Below are positions 9,788 through 21,718 of a stretch of 64,000 bases of DNA, piece after piece. The stretch comes from Boothiomyces macroporosus (lineage: Eukaryota; Chytridiomycota; Chytridiomycetes; Rhizophydiales; Terramycetaceae), in NCBI GenBank assembly GCA_027604185.1, contig JADGKB010000010.1, positions 169,578 through 233,577 on the forward strand. Direction: 5' to 3'. Made by a program: the position numbers and the translations under genes. Each line of letters begins with the position of its first letter. Position 1 is the stretch's first letter. The notes under the pieces were generated by a model. That model searched no databases. It was given only the letters and a program-made list of their open reading frames with translations, and was not told the origin of the DNA.

Positions 9788-12749
9788 TAAATTATTTGAC
9801 AGACAATATTGTGAATTTTTGCAGTAAAATTCAGCCCTTTTAAATTGGTACATTAATAGAGTAGTATCTGCTACAGTCACAGCTGTTATTACATAAGCTC
9901 TCATGAGACTGAGCCAGATTTCACTAGAGTCAGTGTTTTCAAAAAGTGGGCTTTCTATAAAACGTTTATGAAAAGCAGAGAAAGCAGCCCTTGATCTACT
10001 TTATTTTGATTGTGCAGCCAACCCATGGAAAGCTTGAACTAATAGATTGTTGGTAAAGATCATATGTCTGAACGTTTTGACGGATACCCCGCGAAATTAC
10101 GATTTGGTTACTCCTGTTATGGGTGATACGGTCAACACACTCGATCATTTGACTGCAACTCAATCGAAAATGAATATCAATGGCTTCCGCAATTGATTCA
10201 ACTCATTCTCTCATTATGCAAGATTGAGAATTCACCCTTTCTTCTATTTTTATCCTTTATTGAAGACTTAGTACTTGATAATGCAAGAGTTCTTTTTGTT
10301 GGACCATTCCTTTTGTACAGTATAAGTCTTTCCGTCTCCACCAGACTATAGGAGATGAATTAAGATTTTTAAAAATATCTACCCAATCACTTTACAAGGT
10401 AATAATAATTTAGAATTTAAAATAATAGGGAGTCTGCTATTTCAGTAAAAAAATTTGGAGTAAGGTAGGATGATCTTAAAAAAAATTGACGAATTAGACA
10501 AAATGAAGCGTAATTTTAGTACTGCTAATAGTTTTTCATACTCTAGGGTTAACGAAATTGCGACTTGTAAGAACTAATTTGAAAAAATTTTGAGCAAACT
10601 AAAAATAAATGGAAACCCAGGTAATACCAATCAGAAAAATATTGAAATGTGCATTATTACATTACAAATGTTAATTCAAGTTGTGAATCCTCAATTGTAA
10701 TAGAACAAGTATTAGCTAGAGATTTGAGATATTGATATTGATCGGTTTATACAATTACAACGAATAGCAAAGCGGAATATTTCAATTTCCTAAATCAGTG
10801 TTTATCCCTACGCATGTTGAATTGCATCATTAACGGTGTTATTTAAAGTTGATATTTTGATGGCACTCCGACATTAACTTCGAATACTTAATTTTATAAA
10901 GAGGGAACGTCAAACTGTGTTCGTCAATCCCTTAGGCTACTCTGTGGAGTTTAAACCAAAATATCTGATGAAATAAGTATGCAAATATGAATTAAAAGGA
11001 TTCCTTAGTGTGAATAAGACAAAAAATATTGAACTCTCTTGAACGTGTACAAAATTCATTCGAACTAGAATGCCCCATAAGTTCGTTTTTTAGGACACAA
11101 ATAATAAGGATCTCCTGATTGCTGCTTTCGTGGTGCAAAAATTATTGCCAGATGGCTTTTTGTCCACTTTGTATAAATACTAGAATTTCTGCTGAAAGTC
11201 TAGGTGGACAATTAAATCTGTATTCTGAATAGATGGCAGAGTGGTAATTCTGGAAAAATTCTGGTCAAAGTCTGCTCTCTGTATCAGAAAAAACTGTTCA
11301 GTGATATTGTTGAAATTATTGAAAAAGCTCCATATAGTTATGTAAGGGACCTTTTAAAATTCGTTTACTCAGGAAATGGAAGCAAACTCATGTACAATAG
11401 GAAAAGATGTTTCGTACAGGTAAATCTTTTGCAATATTGAGCATCCTTATGGTTTTGCTTAAAATTTCTTTTGAACATTCCAACCTATAAACGATGTGAA
11501 AATTCAGTAACTTATCCACGCAAATGAATGCAACAACTGGTATTCAGTATTTATTATAATTAATTGTAAACATTTTCGAGTGAGATTATTTAGAATACAT
11601 CAAAAATATCTGTATTTGGCTTTGTAACTGCAGTGATTTATATGGTGACCTTGTTTAATACCGTATTTTATTTGAATGAGGAAATGCTTCCCACCCTTAT
11701 AAAGTGGATAGGATGAAATTTGCACCAGAATAATTTTGGAGTTATGAAAAGTAATTTTCATGGCACGTCTGAACGTTGGTTGGTATATTTGTTCTAAGAA
11801 TTTTTATTAATGAAGCTCTTTTATATTGATATTTCTATTTCTCTCATCATTCTTATTTTTACCCGTTTTGGCTGATGAAGTATAGAGAATACATACTCTA
11901 GATAGCAAAAGAAATATGAGAAATTACTTTCTGATAAAAGGAAATCGATTATTTTGTTTTTGTTGAAAAAGTAATAGCCAGATTGGTTATTATTGTAAAT
12001 AATTTTTACAAATCTAAAAAGTATTATATTTGGAATAAACAGTTTGCACCTGCTGATGTGATTTTGTTTCCATATATTATCTTCTCACAGCTTGGTGTTG
12101 GTAGTGTTTTGTGTCTATGAAAAGAAAGTGAATGTTTTAGAAACTAACACTTAAATCCCTGTTTTCTTTTTCTTGTAAGGGGAAATTACCACTTTGCCTT
12201 CACATGGGTGCAAAGTACAAGGGTGATACCATTTGGGATTTTTCAGCTAATCCACTTTATTCATTTATACCAAGTATTAGATCTATTATTGGACAATATA
12301 TATTTTCCAACTAGACACTCAAATTGGTGGTCACACACTATTCACCAAAGACAGACCAATATTTAGCTTATTTTTCGCTGTAATCAGCCATAGGGTAAAA
12401 TTATTTACATTGCCAATGTCAATATATAGATTTTGTGCCGAATACATCGATCAATACTTGGGGAACAGAACCTTTTGATTACATATCGGGGGTAATATTA
12501 TTAGTATGAGAGAAATCATTTTTCATATCATGTTTACAAACAATTACTTTTATGATGCCTAATTTTTCCTCTAAATTTTTAGATTAATCTTTTCATTATC
12601 CTGAGATTACTGTCAATATTCAACTACCTAAATTTTCCCGCCATAAAATACTGCCAAGCTCACATCAATTAGTGTATGACAGAAAAACCACTTTTTGGTG
12701 AGGATTGTTAATGACTGTTATATTTAACATAGTGAGTTTATTATCCTGG
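9788..12749. other. 3-kb AT-rich gene desert
   Basis: No gene can be supported here. The sequence is more AT-rich than its surroundings and lacks long ORFs on either strand. One stretch (10064-10351) reads 96 codons with a single in-frame TGA at 10124. Another (10848-11423) has only nine stops in 191 codons. Neither resembles a known protein, and stop density in the second is not much below chance for this composition. It could be decayed coding DNA, an old mobile element, or a structural region such as a centromere or replication origin. I see no terminal repeats or target-site duplications. Confidence 0.5.
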
Positions 12750-13214
12750 TTAAACAGTAGTGATTAATTTTTCGTTGAGAGTTTGAACCTCCTTTAGTAC
12801 TTCGTCATATGTATCTTGATAATCAGCATCCTTTTTTGTGACAATCATAACTACACTGGTTGGTCTTTTTGTTGACCCAGCAGATCCTAAATCTTCTTTT
12901 GATGGTACATAAACGTATGGAATATTTGCGTCTTCACAAAGGACTGGGACATGTGTGATTACATCAATTGGTGAAATATCACCTGCAATTACTACGATAC
13001 TAGCGTTAATGTCTGATTACCCTTTGGCTCCTTTTCTTAATCCTTTAACAACTTCCTTTACACCACGTTTAATTGATTTCGATTTCTCTGCCTTCTTTAC
13101 GACTTTTAAAACTTTTTTGTTCAACTTTTTTGATGCCAATGGGTGTGCGATTTCATTTACTGATTCCAATCTCTTTTCATATGAAGTTTCTTCTTTTTCT
13201 TCCTTTTCTCCCAT
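12750..13214 (-). CDS. NHP2: H/ACA snoRNP protein Nhp2
   Basis: Nhp2 is an L7Ae-family core protein of H/ACA snoRNPs, which pseudouridylate rRNA in the nucleolus. Minus-strand exons are 13214-13021 and 12999-12750, with a 21-nt intron, giving 147 residues (yeast 156). Typical motifs are the basic stretch IKRGVKEVVKGLRKGAKG, then VVIAGDISPIDVITHVPVLCE, IPYVYVPSKEDLG and a C-terminal helix. The intron falls in the KGAKG-IVVIAGD junction, which homology fixes. A telobox-like motif (13251-13263) lies about 40 bp upstream. It sits at the edge of the gene desert. Confidence 0.95.
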
Positions 13215-13250
13215 GTTGAATGTAAAAAAGAAAAAAAATTTAAAAAATGA

Positions 13251-13263
13251 GGGTTAGGGCTAG
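13251..13263. promoter_or_regulatory. Telobox-like element upstream of NHP2
   Basis: GGGTTAGGGCTAG on the plus strand reads CTAGCCCTAACCC toward NHP2. The eL37/SAS10 promoter has the related AACCCTAGCCCTAG (21072-21085). Such CCCTAA repeats mark ribosome-related promoters in several eukaryotes, so a shared regulator is plausible. Confidence 0.45.
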
Positions 13264-13497
13264 CTGAAACAGTCTGTCAAAAATGGAATGAAATTTTGAG
13301 TAATGGGAGTCATACTACACTATTTGTAGATGCGGAGGTGACTATTTTTCCATTAGGTTGGAATTTTCCGTCCACTGTTGGAATCATGTTTGATTTGAGA
13401 GAGATGCATTTTGTATTGATATTGCTACTGAAGAGAAATAGATTGATAGATTTGGGTTAAATTTTTTAATCTATACGCGTTCATGAGCAGTAATTAG

Positions 13498-15696
13498 ATG
13501 TTAAGCATAGACTGTACCGCACCAACAATTAATTTATTGATTCCACCAGATATTGTATTCGCATTAGGACCCAATATAATCACACGACAGTTTCCATTCT
13601 CTGTACTGACTGTCTAAATTAGGTTGTGTCAGGCTGTCAACCTGCGATTACGCCAAGTTGCCAAATAACCACCAATAATCCTAATATTACTGTAACAAAT
13701 GGTGTGGTCTCTATCTACCCTTTTGCACCCATCGGTTCTTACAACGGCACGATAAATTGTACTCAGGCATCCACATCTGTAATTCAGAACACGACCTCCT
13801 ATTACTACTCCTATCAAACGTTTGCATTCTTTGTAGTAAACCCAACAGACTTGGAATACAATCCTCCAGCGACTGTCCTAACCTTACCAGACTGTATCAA
13901 TACTTACCTATCGCGTTCAACGATAAATTTCACAGATAATGGAGATACCACACCAAGAATGCTTTTAATTACAACTTCCGCTTCTGACAACAGTGATTTG
14001 ATAATTGGACCTTCCAATCGTAGTTGGTTACCTAGTTCGACTTTTACTCAGGAGGATATTGACAATTCTTTGGTCTATGTTTCCCCAGTGCAATTAACCA
14101 AAGTTGATAGCTCAAAAACTTCAAACTTTCCAGCGAGAGTAATAGATCCTGCAGGCACAGCACTGAATGTAAATTTTCAATTCATTTTTCAATATTACTA
14201 CTGTCTGAACGTTATCTCAAATGCTGCTTATGTTGTTAGTTACCAACAAATGCCAGTTATTGTCACAGCAGATATTCTGGGATTGGCTGAATCCCACGGG
14301 TTGAGTGTTTGGGATACCAAATGGATTACCCCAAGTGTGAGTGCTGGAAGATTGGAGTGGTATTGCCCTGACCAATATTGCAATGGGCCAGGATGGCAGC
14401 AATTTACCTCTGTTTCTACCTTCCCGCACTCCTGGTTTGTAATAAATGGTATACGCTGGAATCCATTAGGCTCACAGATTGGTGTAAATTCGACAATCAC
14501 TATAACATCGGTGAACCAAACAGTCACTCAAACACCTATAACAGTCAATATCATAACATCAGTTTCGACTACTAATCCAAATACTGATTCTGTACCTCTC
14601 CCTTATCAAAATTCTTTGTTTGGTAACTGCCAAGTAATGACTTTGACTCAAATTGGGGCGAGGATTACAGGTAGTTTGCCTTTTGGACCATTTAACCCGA
14701 TTTCCCCCATTAGACCGATATGTGCTTCAATTACTAGCTCTTCTACCCCTACAAAGGTTGGAGACTTTGTTGTTTCATCGACAACTCAACTTACAGTTAC
14801 TATATCTGGCTCTGTGATACTTGGATCAGACCTGGTACTTCCTAAAGGGTTTACCGTGCTGACCTTTACAGGGCTATCTTCAAAAATTGGACAGATATAT
14901 CAAGCATTCTACTTGAAAATCGATCCATCGTATACTTACCAACCTGTAACGGTAGTGTTACCACAGATTAAATACCCGCTCAAAGTGCCACTTCAAAATA
15001 CAGGGCAAATTGCGATCCTGCGATACGATGCTGATACTGGGCTCATGTCTCACATTGCTGCACAGTCATATATAAATGATAACAGCAAACAACCTCTATT
15101 ATCAATAAGTGCATCTTTCCCAGATTCAAATTACTATATAGTGGGTTATATGGACTATTCCTCTGGAATTCTACCAATTCAACCAGGGCAGTGGATAAGT
15201 TATTTAACAAGTTATGGTACCCTCAAGTTGAAAATTAATACTTACAACATGGTGATGCTCTTTTCTTGCGATGTTAATACCAGATTTGCAATAATGCCTG
15301 CACCAAACATTCTTTGGACACCTGACGGATATACTGCAGTGCAGACTTTTACTTTAGTAGGAGAATGGAATACAGGAAACAAAGTCTCAATTAAGCTGCT
15401 AGCAGGAAGTCAAAATTCAAACATTTTTTGGGGGTAGTTATTTTTAATCTAGAACTTTGCTAAACAGTCCTTCTTATCCTTCTGGATTCAACTGGAACAT
15501 ATCCTCTACTCCATCATTCATTAATGATGGTTTATATTTTGATAATTCATCAGCAAAGTATGTAGTTCAATTGACTTCGCAAGGGGCTGGAACTTGGGGA
15601 ACGTTCCAGCAAAGTTCCAGGATTATAGCCGCGAGTGGGGAGCGCAAGATTGAATGCTCTCTTCTTAGTCTACTGATTCTCATTTTGAATATATAA
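13498..15696 (+). CDS. Large secreted or surface protein, GPI-type tail, family unknown (paralogue 1)
   Basis: Exons are 13498-13602, 13623-15433 and 15453-15696, with introns of 20 and 19 nt, giving 719 residues. The protein is rich in Ser, Thr, Asn and Pro with scattered Cys and many N-glycosylation sequons. A central module has WDTKW...EWYCPD...GIRWNP...SPIRPIC. The end is a polar stretch followed by LLSLLILILNI, which fits a GPI-attachment signal. The C-terminal half aligns with the next gene. No signal peptide is evident at my start, so one or more 5' exons are probably missing from the model; I could not find one that splices cleanly. The function is unknown; a cell-wall or surface role is inferred. 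Confidence 0.7.
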
Positions 15697-15784
15697 TAGA
15701 TCGATGAATGATTTTTTCTTGAGCATCATTGACATTGACGTCACCCACAGTGAGTAAAAACTCTTCCAAAATACAGGCTGCTCA

Positions 15785-17285
15785 ATGTCTACTACCCAAC
15801 CATATTCTTTAATCTTCAATCCAAACCCTTCCTTTCTAAACACGTATCAATCACAGAGTTTGGTATTGACTACAAACTATATCAATCCAATTGACAACTA
15901 TAAAAGGAGTACTTGGGATTTAGTTTGGAGTAACTGGCCTAATTTTGCTGGCCAAGGACTTGGCGACTGGGAATACTATTGCCCAGATGCTGGTTGCAAA
16001 AGTGCTTTTAGCTCAGATGGCTGGAACAGTATAACAGGCTTGGCAGATCCAACTGTCATTCCTCAGGTAAAATGCATTTGATAGTAGTCCTGGATTGCAA
16101 TGGGTGCCATCAGATGGAACCCCAAAACTACGCCAGTTGGAAACTCTGAAACCATTCGTACAATTTATGGACAACTATATGGATTTACTGGTAATCAAAC
16201 ATTAGAAGTACAAGTTTTAGCATCGTCTGGATCATCAAGTAACACTGCAGTGAATCCATATGCTTCAGCAGCTTCCTGCGGGTCCTATGGATACGCATTA
16301 GGAGCAAATGGAGCGTCTACCTTGCAAAATCCATATGGTTTTGGCAGTTTCAGTGCATATTCACCTATAAGACCACTTTGTGGATCTGGATCCGCTTCTG
16401 CAAACACACCTTTTAATATTGGTGATTTTACAATTACCCCGTCAGATTCCAGCACAGTGCTATTGAATGGATGGATATCAGTACAGAGCTCTATCAAACT
16501 GCCAACTGGATTCTCCGTTTTAAATTTCACAGGAACTGTATCGAATATTGGCACAATCGACTCTGCAGTTTATGTAAATCTTGGCAATCAGATCACTTTG
16601 GTAACTCCAGAAGTTAGATTTTACTACGCTTCGCAAATAGCGTCCAAAGCAAACGTAGGGGCACTTGTGTATGACACTGGGAGTGGATCGAGTTGGTTCC
16701 TTGGGGCAGCGGATTGGAACTTTAACCCTAACATTCCAAACAGAATTAAAATCACTGCTTCCTCATCTGGCCTTTTGATATTCGGTGTACTTGACAATAC
16801 CGTCAATACGATCCTTCCGGGACAATTTTCAGCGTTACTCTACTACATTGGCCTATGGTCTTCAAAAACATATTCTTTTGGATCTCTGACTGTTTCTTTT
16901 CAGTCAACCCTGGATATCTCGTTTATGGTATCGCCAATTTCTGTGCTGTCCACAGGAAGCAGCCCGATTGTCAGCTACAACATCGGGTTTGCTCAGTCTC
17001 TCGGTAACTCAGTCGTAACCCTCTCCTATCCTGGAAACATTACCACTTATTATTGGGCGTAACACAAAAACTAATCATAGACAATTTATCTCTTCAAATT
17101 CCGCTACAGGTGGTAATTGGGTAGCAATAACCACCACCAGTGCCAATTCAACTATCAATGCTGCAATTTCTTCTTCAGGAATTTATGGTGTATTTCCTGT
17201 TGCACAAACGGTTTCTTCAAGCAACAAGGCAGTGTCCGTCTTGTTCTATGTTCCAATGATGCTTGCAATTATTTTTGCTTTGTGA
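15785..17285 (+). CDS. Secreted or surface protein, GPI-type tail (paralogue 2, shorter)
   Basis: Exons are 15785-16066, 16088-17058 and 17081-17285, with introns of 21 and 22 nt, giving 485 residues. It aligns with the C-terminal half of the preceding gene: WDLVWSNW, YYCPDAGC, GAIRWNP, YSPIRPLC, and a Gly/Ser-rich repeat-like body. It ends in a hydrophobic tail (VLFYVPMMLAIIFAL) like a GPI signal. It lacks the N-terminal half of paralogue 1. No signal peptide is seen; an upstream exon from 15704 joined by a 27-nt intron is possible. It lies under 100 bp after paralogue 1 on the same strand, as expected for a tandem duplicate. Confidence 0.7.
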
Positions 17286-17445
17286 TGCGAATGTTTAATA
17301 AATCCTTGTAAATCTAGGCCATGCATTCTGCTTCATCATCTCGCGTTCATCGGCTGACGTAAGTTCGGAGTGTTTTCACAAAATATCAAAGCGCCGATTA
17401 TAAACTACAATTTAGATTCAAGTAAGTGTATTTCTAATTCGTTAG

Positions 17446-18409
17446 ATGGGGTATAGCGATTTAGATAATGATCCAGTACGCGAAGCTGAAGGTACATTGG
17501 CATCTGACAGTTAGAGTATGATGGAGCAACTGGCTTCCCTCAGGGACCATTAACAGGAAACTTGGCAGAGCCTGATCCATTCTACCTTGGGTCATATGAT
17601 TATTATAACAACAAGGAGGATATGCAGCATAATTTGGCCTTGTCTCTTGAAACTAGTTTTGATGGAGGACAAGTTGGCTTGTAATCTGGGATTAATTCAG
17701 GGGGTTGAGTTATCCAAAACTTCGATCAGAAATGCACTATGGTCTTGGGATGTTTCAGCCAATGATGATTCCAACACCAACCGATGCCTATGCTTCCGCC
17801 CCGGCGGCATTTGGGGTATATCAGCACTCTTCGCATTCTACTCCACATGTAGAAGAGTATAATCCCGCCGTCCCATTGGATGTTACTTCAGACAATTACG
17901 ACTATTACTACCAATATCAACTAGATAATCACAACAATGAATGGCTAGATCAAAGAAATCCGTATGAGCTCGATCAATTCTCAGAATTTGTACAAGATGA
18001 GGTTGGGCCATTTGACTATTCGCGTATCGACCACTCAATCCATGTCAATCCCGCAATTCTAGAAGGGAACTTGGGAGTAGAATCAGAACAAACTATTGCT
18101 ATAGAATCGCCTCTTGAAAAGAAACGCAAAGGAGGACGATCTGCCGGCCAACCTACTAATATTGTCCCCAACACGAAAATGGACAGGAAAACATTAAAGA
18201 GATTGAGAAACAGAGTCTCTGCTTCGCGATGTAGAATTAAAAAGAAGGAGTGGATCCATGAGATGGAAGACCAGTCTTTGCAGCTCCAGGATGAAAATAT
18301 GTTTTTAATGGAAAGAATTTCGTTTTTGGAAGAATCCATCGCCAACTCCCGAAAGTTCCTGGAGTACTATCAGCTTCAAAAAGCTGATTCAAGCCTTAAC
18401 CTCCAATAA
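17446..18409 (+). CDS. bZIP transcription factor
   Basis: Exons are 17446-17491, 17515-17680 and 17701-18409, with introns of 23 and 20 nt, giving 306 residues. The C-terminal basic region reads LKRLRNRVSASRCRIKKKEW, with the invariant Asn and Arg of the N-x(7)-R pattern. A leucine-zipper-like heptad stretch (MEDQSLQLQDENMFLMERIS) follows. The N-terminal two-thirds is acidic and rich in Tyr, Asn and Pro, as in activation domains. The Cys in the basic region is typical of the ATF/CREB and AP-1 side of the family. The protein should act in the nucleus; target genes cannot be read from here. A KKRKGGR stretch before the basic region could be a nuclear localisation signal. Confidence 0.88.
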
Positions 18410-18438
18410 ATGTGTAATTTTTTTTCAATTTGGGGTGG

Positions 18439-19373
18439 ATGTCGAGAGAAAACTTTCCTTTGATGCCCAGGAATATAGCCAGTCCAACTAGGGAGATCGA
18501 TACCGTATCAGTGATTACGCAGGATACATTTGATAAGCCGCTCCAGGTCGTTGAAGACAGCCAAGAACAGCTAGAAAAAATTAATCGACTGGGAAGGCTT
18601 TTCCTCACCTCCAATGCTTGTGTCCTAGTGCTAACAATAATTCCGGTACTCGTCAATCTCCCCAGCATATATCGAGATTGGTATGGAATGGCGGATATTA
18701 TCAGGTTGATTGAACCAATAGTTGCGCTTCCAATCAATCTGGTTATATTCCTGGAAATACTCTCTATTCGGAAAAAGAATCCTTTGGAAAACTTGCATCT
18801 TACAATATTATTTGGCATTTCATTGGCAATATACCAGCAGGGTGCAGGATTTCATTCCGCGGCAAATATGTTTAAACACCCCGTGGAGACTGTTCAATCC
18901 AGCGTATCACCTACATCCGACACTTATAGTCTCCTGCAGACTGTTTACAGCTGGATTCGAAATACTTGGGAGCACCTGATTTCTCATTATATGGTAATTT
19001 GATGCTCACATAGTACGCAGCAGGAGGGATTCTAACTTCCTGGATATTTGCCTTTGGATTTAGGGATTTAGTATACCACAATGGACTGCAAAAGAAACTT
19101 GATATGAGCATCTGGTTGTTTGCAATTGCTACTTATGGATTAGTAATCGGCGCAATTGCAATAGAATACCCTTATGGTGCGGCGGTAGCTTTAGTTTTAA
19201 TAATTGGCTATGGCTACGGTGTCTTGGGTTATTATTACTTTACCAGGCACAAGCTATTCCTTTTTGGTTATTGCATCGTGCTTCAGTATTACTTGATTTC
19301 CTACACAATTGCCTTGATAATAATAATCATCTGGGTAGCTAAAAATGGCTTTGCAGGAAGAAATTTAGAATAA
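18439..19373 (+). CDS. Polytopic membrane protein, unknown function
   Basis: Exons are 18439-18993 and 19014-19373, with a 20-nt intron, giving 304 residues. After a polar N-terminus of about 45 residues, roughly eight hydrophobic segments follow. Two His-containing motifs stand out: GAGFHSAANMFKH in the middle and WEHLISHYMY next to the splice site. Paired His/Asn motifs inside membrane segments recall integral-membrane hydrolases of the CREST type, but the match is loose and I do not assign it. It follows the bZIP gene by only 29 bp and is convergent with SAS10 (3' ends 19 bp apart). Confidence 0.75.
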
Positions 19374-19392
19374 AGATGGCAATTTAAATATA

Positions 19393-21023
19393 TTAGAATT
19401 TTGTGGATCGTGACAGATTGGTTTTGATACCGGTAAGTTCTCCCTGGTATTTAGACAATTTCGATTTATCAACAGCAACTCTACGGACAGAGGTCAATTT
19501 CTTCTTGGCGGCATCATACTTCATACGTTTCTTTACACGAGGGTTTCTATTTTCTTTCTTTCTGTATGGAGTTAGTCCACGATTAGCAAGTATCTTGTAG
19601 GTTGCTTTACGTTTAGTGTCCATATCAAGGTCCTCTTCAGGAGCAGGCTCTTCCATAGGTTTGTGCAATTCTGCATGAAGCTCTTCTCTTTCTTCCCTGC
19701 GTTTGCGTTTCAAACTCTTTACTTCCTCATAGTAATCATCCGAGCCTTCTTCCTCTTGGTCTATTTCATTATCAGAGAGTTTTCCATATATCTTTTCAGT
19801 TTCATTAAGATATTGTTCATCTTCTTCTTCGTCGAAAGCAGGCTCAGTCTTTGGTTGAAGTTTTGCATTGATTTTGCTGTATAGTTTCTTATCCAAAAGA
19901 TTCTAGAATTAACATAAAGTACTTGATCAACTCTGTTGACATGGAATTGCAAAGATTTCTTTTGTCTAATTTTATCTTCAAGGTCAACTTCTGCAATATC
20001 TTCACCTTCACCAAACAGGCCTGAAGCGTTCTTTTTCTTCTTTTTGAGTGGAATATACGGTTGATATTCCTCAATAGCCGCGTCGGATTCTTCTTCTGAT
20101 TCTTCAACAGCACGCTCTTGCTCTTCCTCTTCTTCAGAAGACTGCGCTGAAATATCTTCTTGTTCAACCAGTTCATAGTCCTCTTCAATGGATTCCTCTT
20201 GATCCTCATCCACAAGCTGCTGAGATTTTGATACAAGCGCTTCAAACTTTTTCAAATGGTCAATGGCAGGATGTGTAGTTCTGGTATTTGTTTCTGAAGC
20301 AGCCATTGCCAAAAAATATGCCAAATTGGCCAAGTAAAGATATTTCAAGAAAAGTACTTCGTCCCTTTCTCCCTCATTTTGCAGTTCGCTCCAGATGACT
20401 GAGAATTCCTTCTGATACTTTAATATATCAGGCATATTCTTTTTCAATAGCCGCATTTGCTCCTTGACTGAGAGGTTGGACAGATTAGGCTGAATTACTT
20501 CTGCTTCGTCCAAATTGAATTCTTTTCTTTCCACAGATTTGAGTTTGTTTTTGATGAGATTCTCAAAATTGTCGTCCAAGAAATCTTGCTCTTCAAAAGT
20601 TTCCACTTGCTTCTTTTGCAATCTTAGAGCTTCCTGCTCCTCTTCCTTCGCTAATGTCAACTTTCAATTACCTTCATCATCCGTGGCTTCATCAGAGACA
20701 TAGTAATCGTTTCTGGACTGTCCCCAGCCGTCCTCCTCTTCGTGCTCCTCTTCGTCATCAGATTTAGGCTCAAGGAAGTGTCTATTATGTGCTTTAAACT
20801 TTTCCAACAATTCCTCTTCTTCTACAGAGTCTTCGTCATAATCCATGCCAAATACTTCTTGCTCACTTTCTTCATCTCGTTGATATCTGTCATCCAGAGT
20901 AATCATTTCGGACTGATCTTGGAATTCATCTTCTGAATTTAAATCCAGGTTATTTAAATCGGCTTTGGTTTCAGTGTATTCCTTTGGCGGTGCTGGCTTT
21001 CTAGATTTTCTCTTTCTGGCCAT
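19393..21023 (-). CDS. SAS10: U3 processome protein Sas10/Utp3
   Basis: Sas10/Utp3 is part of the small-subunit processome that matures 18S rRNA in the nucleolus. Minus-strand exons are 21023-20672, 20650-19923 and 19902-19393, with introns of 21 and 20 nt, giving 529 residues. The N-terminus is highly acidic. The middle holds the Sas10/C1D-type helical domain (around PDILKYQKEF and YLANLAYFL). The end has the diagnostic Sas10 C-terminal domain KRKATYKILANRGLTPYRKK followed by NPRVKKRMKYD. It starts 160 bp from eL37 on the opposite strand, so a bidirectional promoter probably coordinates the two. Confidence 0.95.
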
Positions 21024-21183
21024 ATTATTATAAATTCAAAAAAGAAAAAACAGAAACAGAAATATGTTCGCAACCCTAGCCCTAGCAAAGTTCAACTGCG
21101 CCACATGCTCTAATCTGATTGGCCCAATTAAAGACGGAATTTTTTTAAATTTTTTCTGGAGGTGAAAACTTTACTTTTTAACA
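21024..21183. promoter_or_regulatory. Shared divergent promoter of SAS10 and eL37
   Basis: The 160-bp spacer separates two ribosome-related genes transcribed away from each other. It contains AACCCTAGCCCTAG at 21072-21085, a double telobox-like or HomolE-like element, and an ATTGG (inverted CCAAT) further on. A related motif precedes NHP2. Confidence 0.6.
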
Positions 21184-21472
21184 ATGGTAATTCAAATGAT
21201 AATGGTAGACTAAAGGTACCCAAGCGTTCGGTAAGAAACACACCAAATCCCACACCCTCTGTCGTCGTTGCGGACGTAGATCATTCCACAACCAAAAGAA
21301 AACTTGCGCACAATGTGGATATCCTGCAGCAAAAACCCGTAACTACCAATGGAGCGAAAAAGGACGTCGTAGAAAGACTACCGGAACTGGACGTATGTCT
21401 CATTTGAAGACTTTAGCTCGCCGCTTCAAGAACGGATTCCGTGAAGGACAAGTTGCAAAGAAGTCTGCTTAA
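21184..21472 (+). CDS. RPL37: 60S ribosomal protein eL37
   Basis: Exon 1 is only the ATG (21184-21186). A 22-nt intron follows, then exon 2 at 21209-21472, giving 88 residues. The spliced start [16 protein letters not shown] is the conserved eL37 N-terminus. The zinc-binding pattern CRRCGRR...CAQCGYP is present, followed by [19 protein letters not shown] and [10 protein letters not shown]. The length matches the family. It is a cytosolic large-subunit protein that binds rRNA. An intron directly after the start codon is common in ribosomal protein genes. The unspliced frame around it looks like a different 81-residue ORF, which is a shadow. Confidence 0.97.
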
Positions 21473-21718
21473 TTTGGAATATATTTTCATTACACAGTAA
21501 ATTGGAAATTGGATTATCATTTATTACAATTCGTTTTCTGTGAGGTTTTACACAAGTGGAATTGTCACTATCTCGAAAAAAAAGTACAGTGACTGTCAAT
21601 TGGTTCTTTCAATGAGCTTGTTACGGCGTGCCATTAAATGGGCATCTGTATAATAATATTTGACCTGAGTTTTACTTGACATATCCTTCAAAAAGTCAAC
21701 AATGATAGCTTCATTATA

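Larger units (their letters stand above)
1..10344. repeat. Left copy of 10,344-bp direct terminal repeat (period 53,656 bp)
   Basis: Every stretch I compared between 1-10344 and 53657-64000 is identical, including genes, introns and intergenic DNA. The repeat starts inside the secreted Cys-rich gene and ends in the gene-poor region after CDK20, simply because the window ends there. The repeat is therefore at least this long. Confidence 0.97.

Noticed and set aside
10848..11423. Decayed long ORF in the gene desert
   Set aside because: Nine stops in 191 codons is only modestly below chance for this AT content, and no protein family is recognisable.
21605..21718. Coding-like stretch on the minus strand after the SDR (…YYYTDAHLMARRNKL…)
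   Set aside because: No start codon in frame and no clean splice to the SDR, whose normal C-terminus is already complete.
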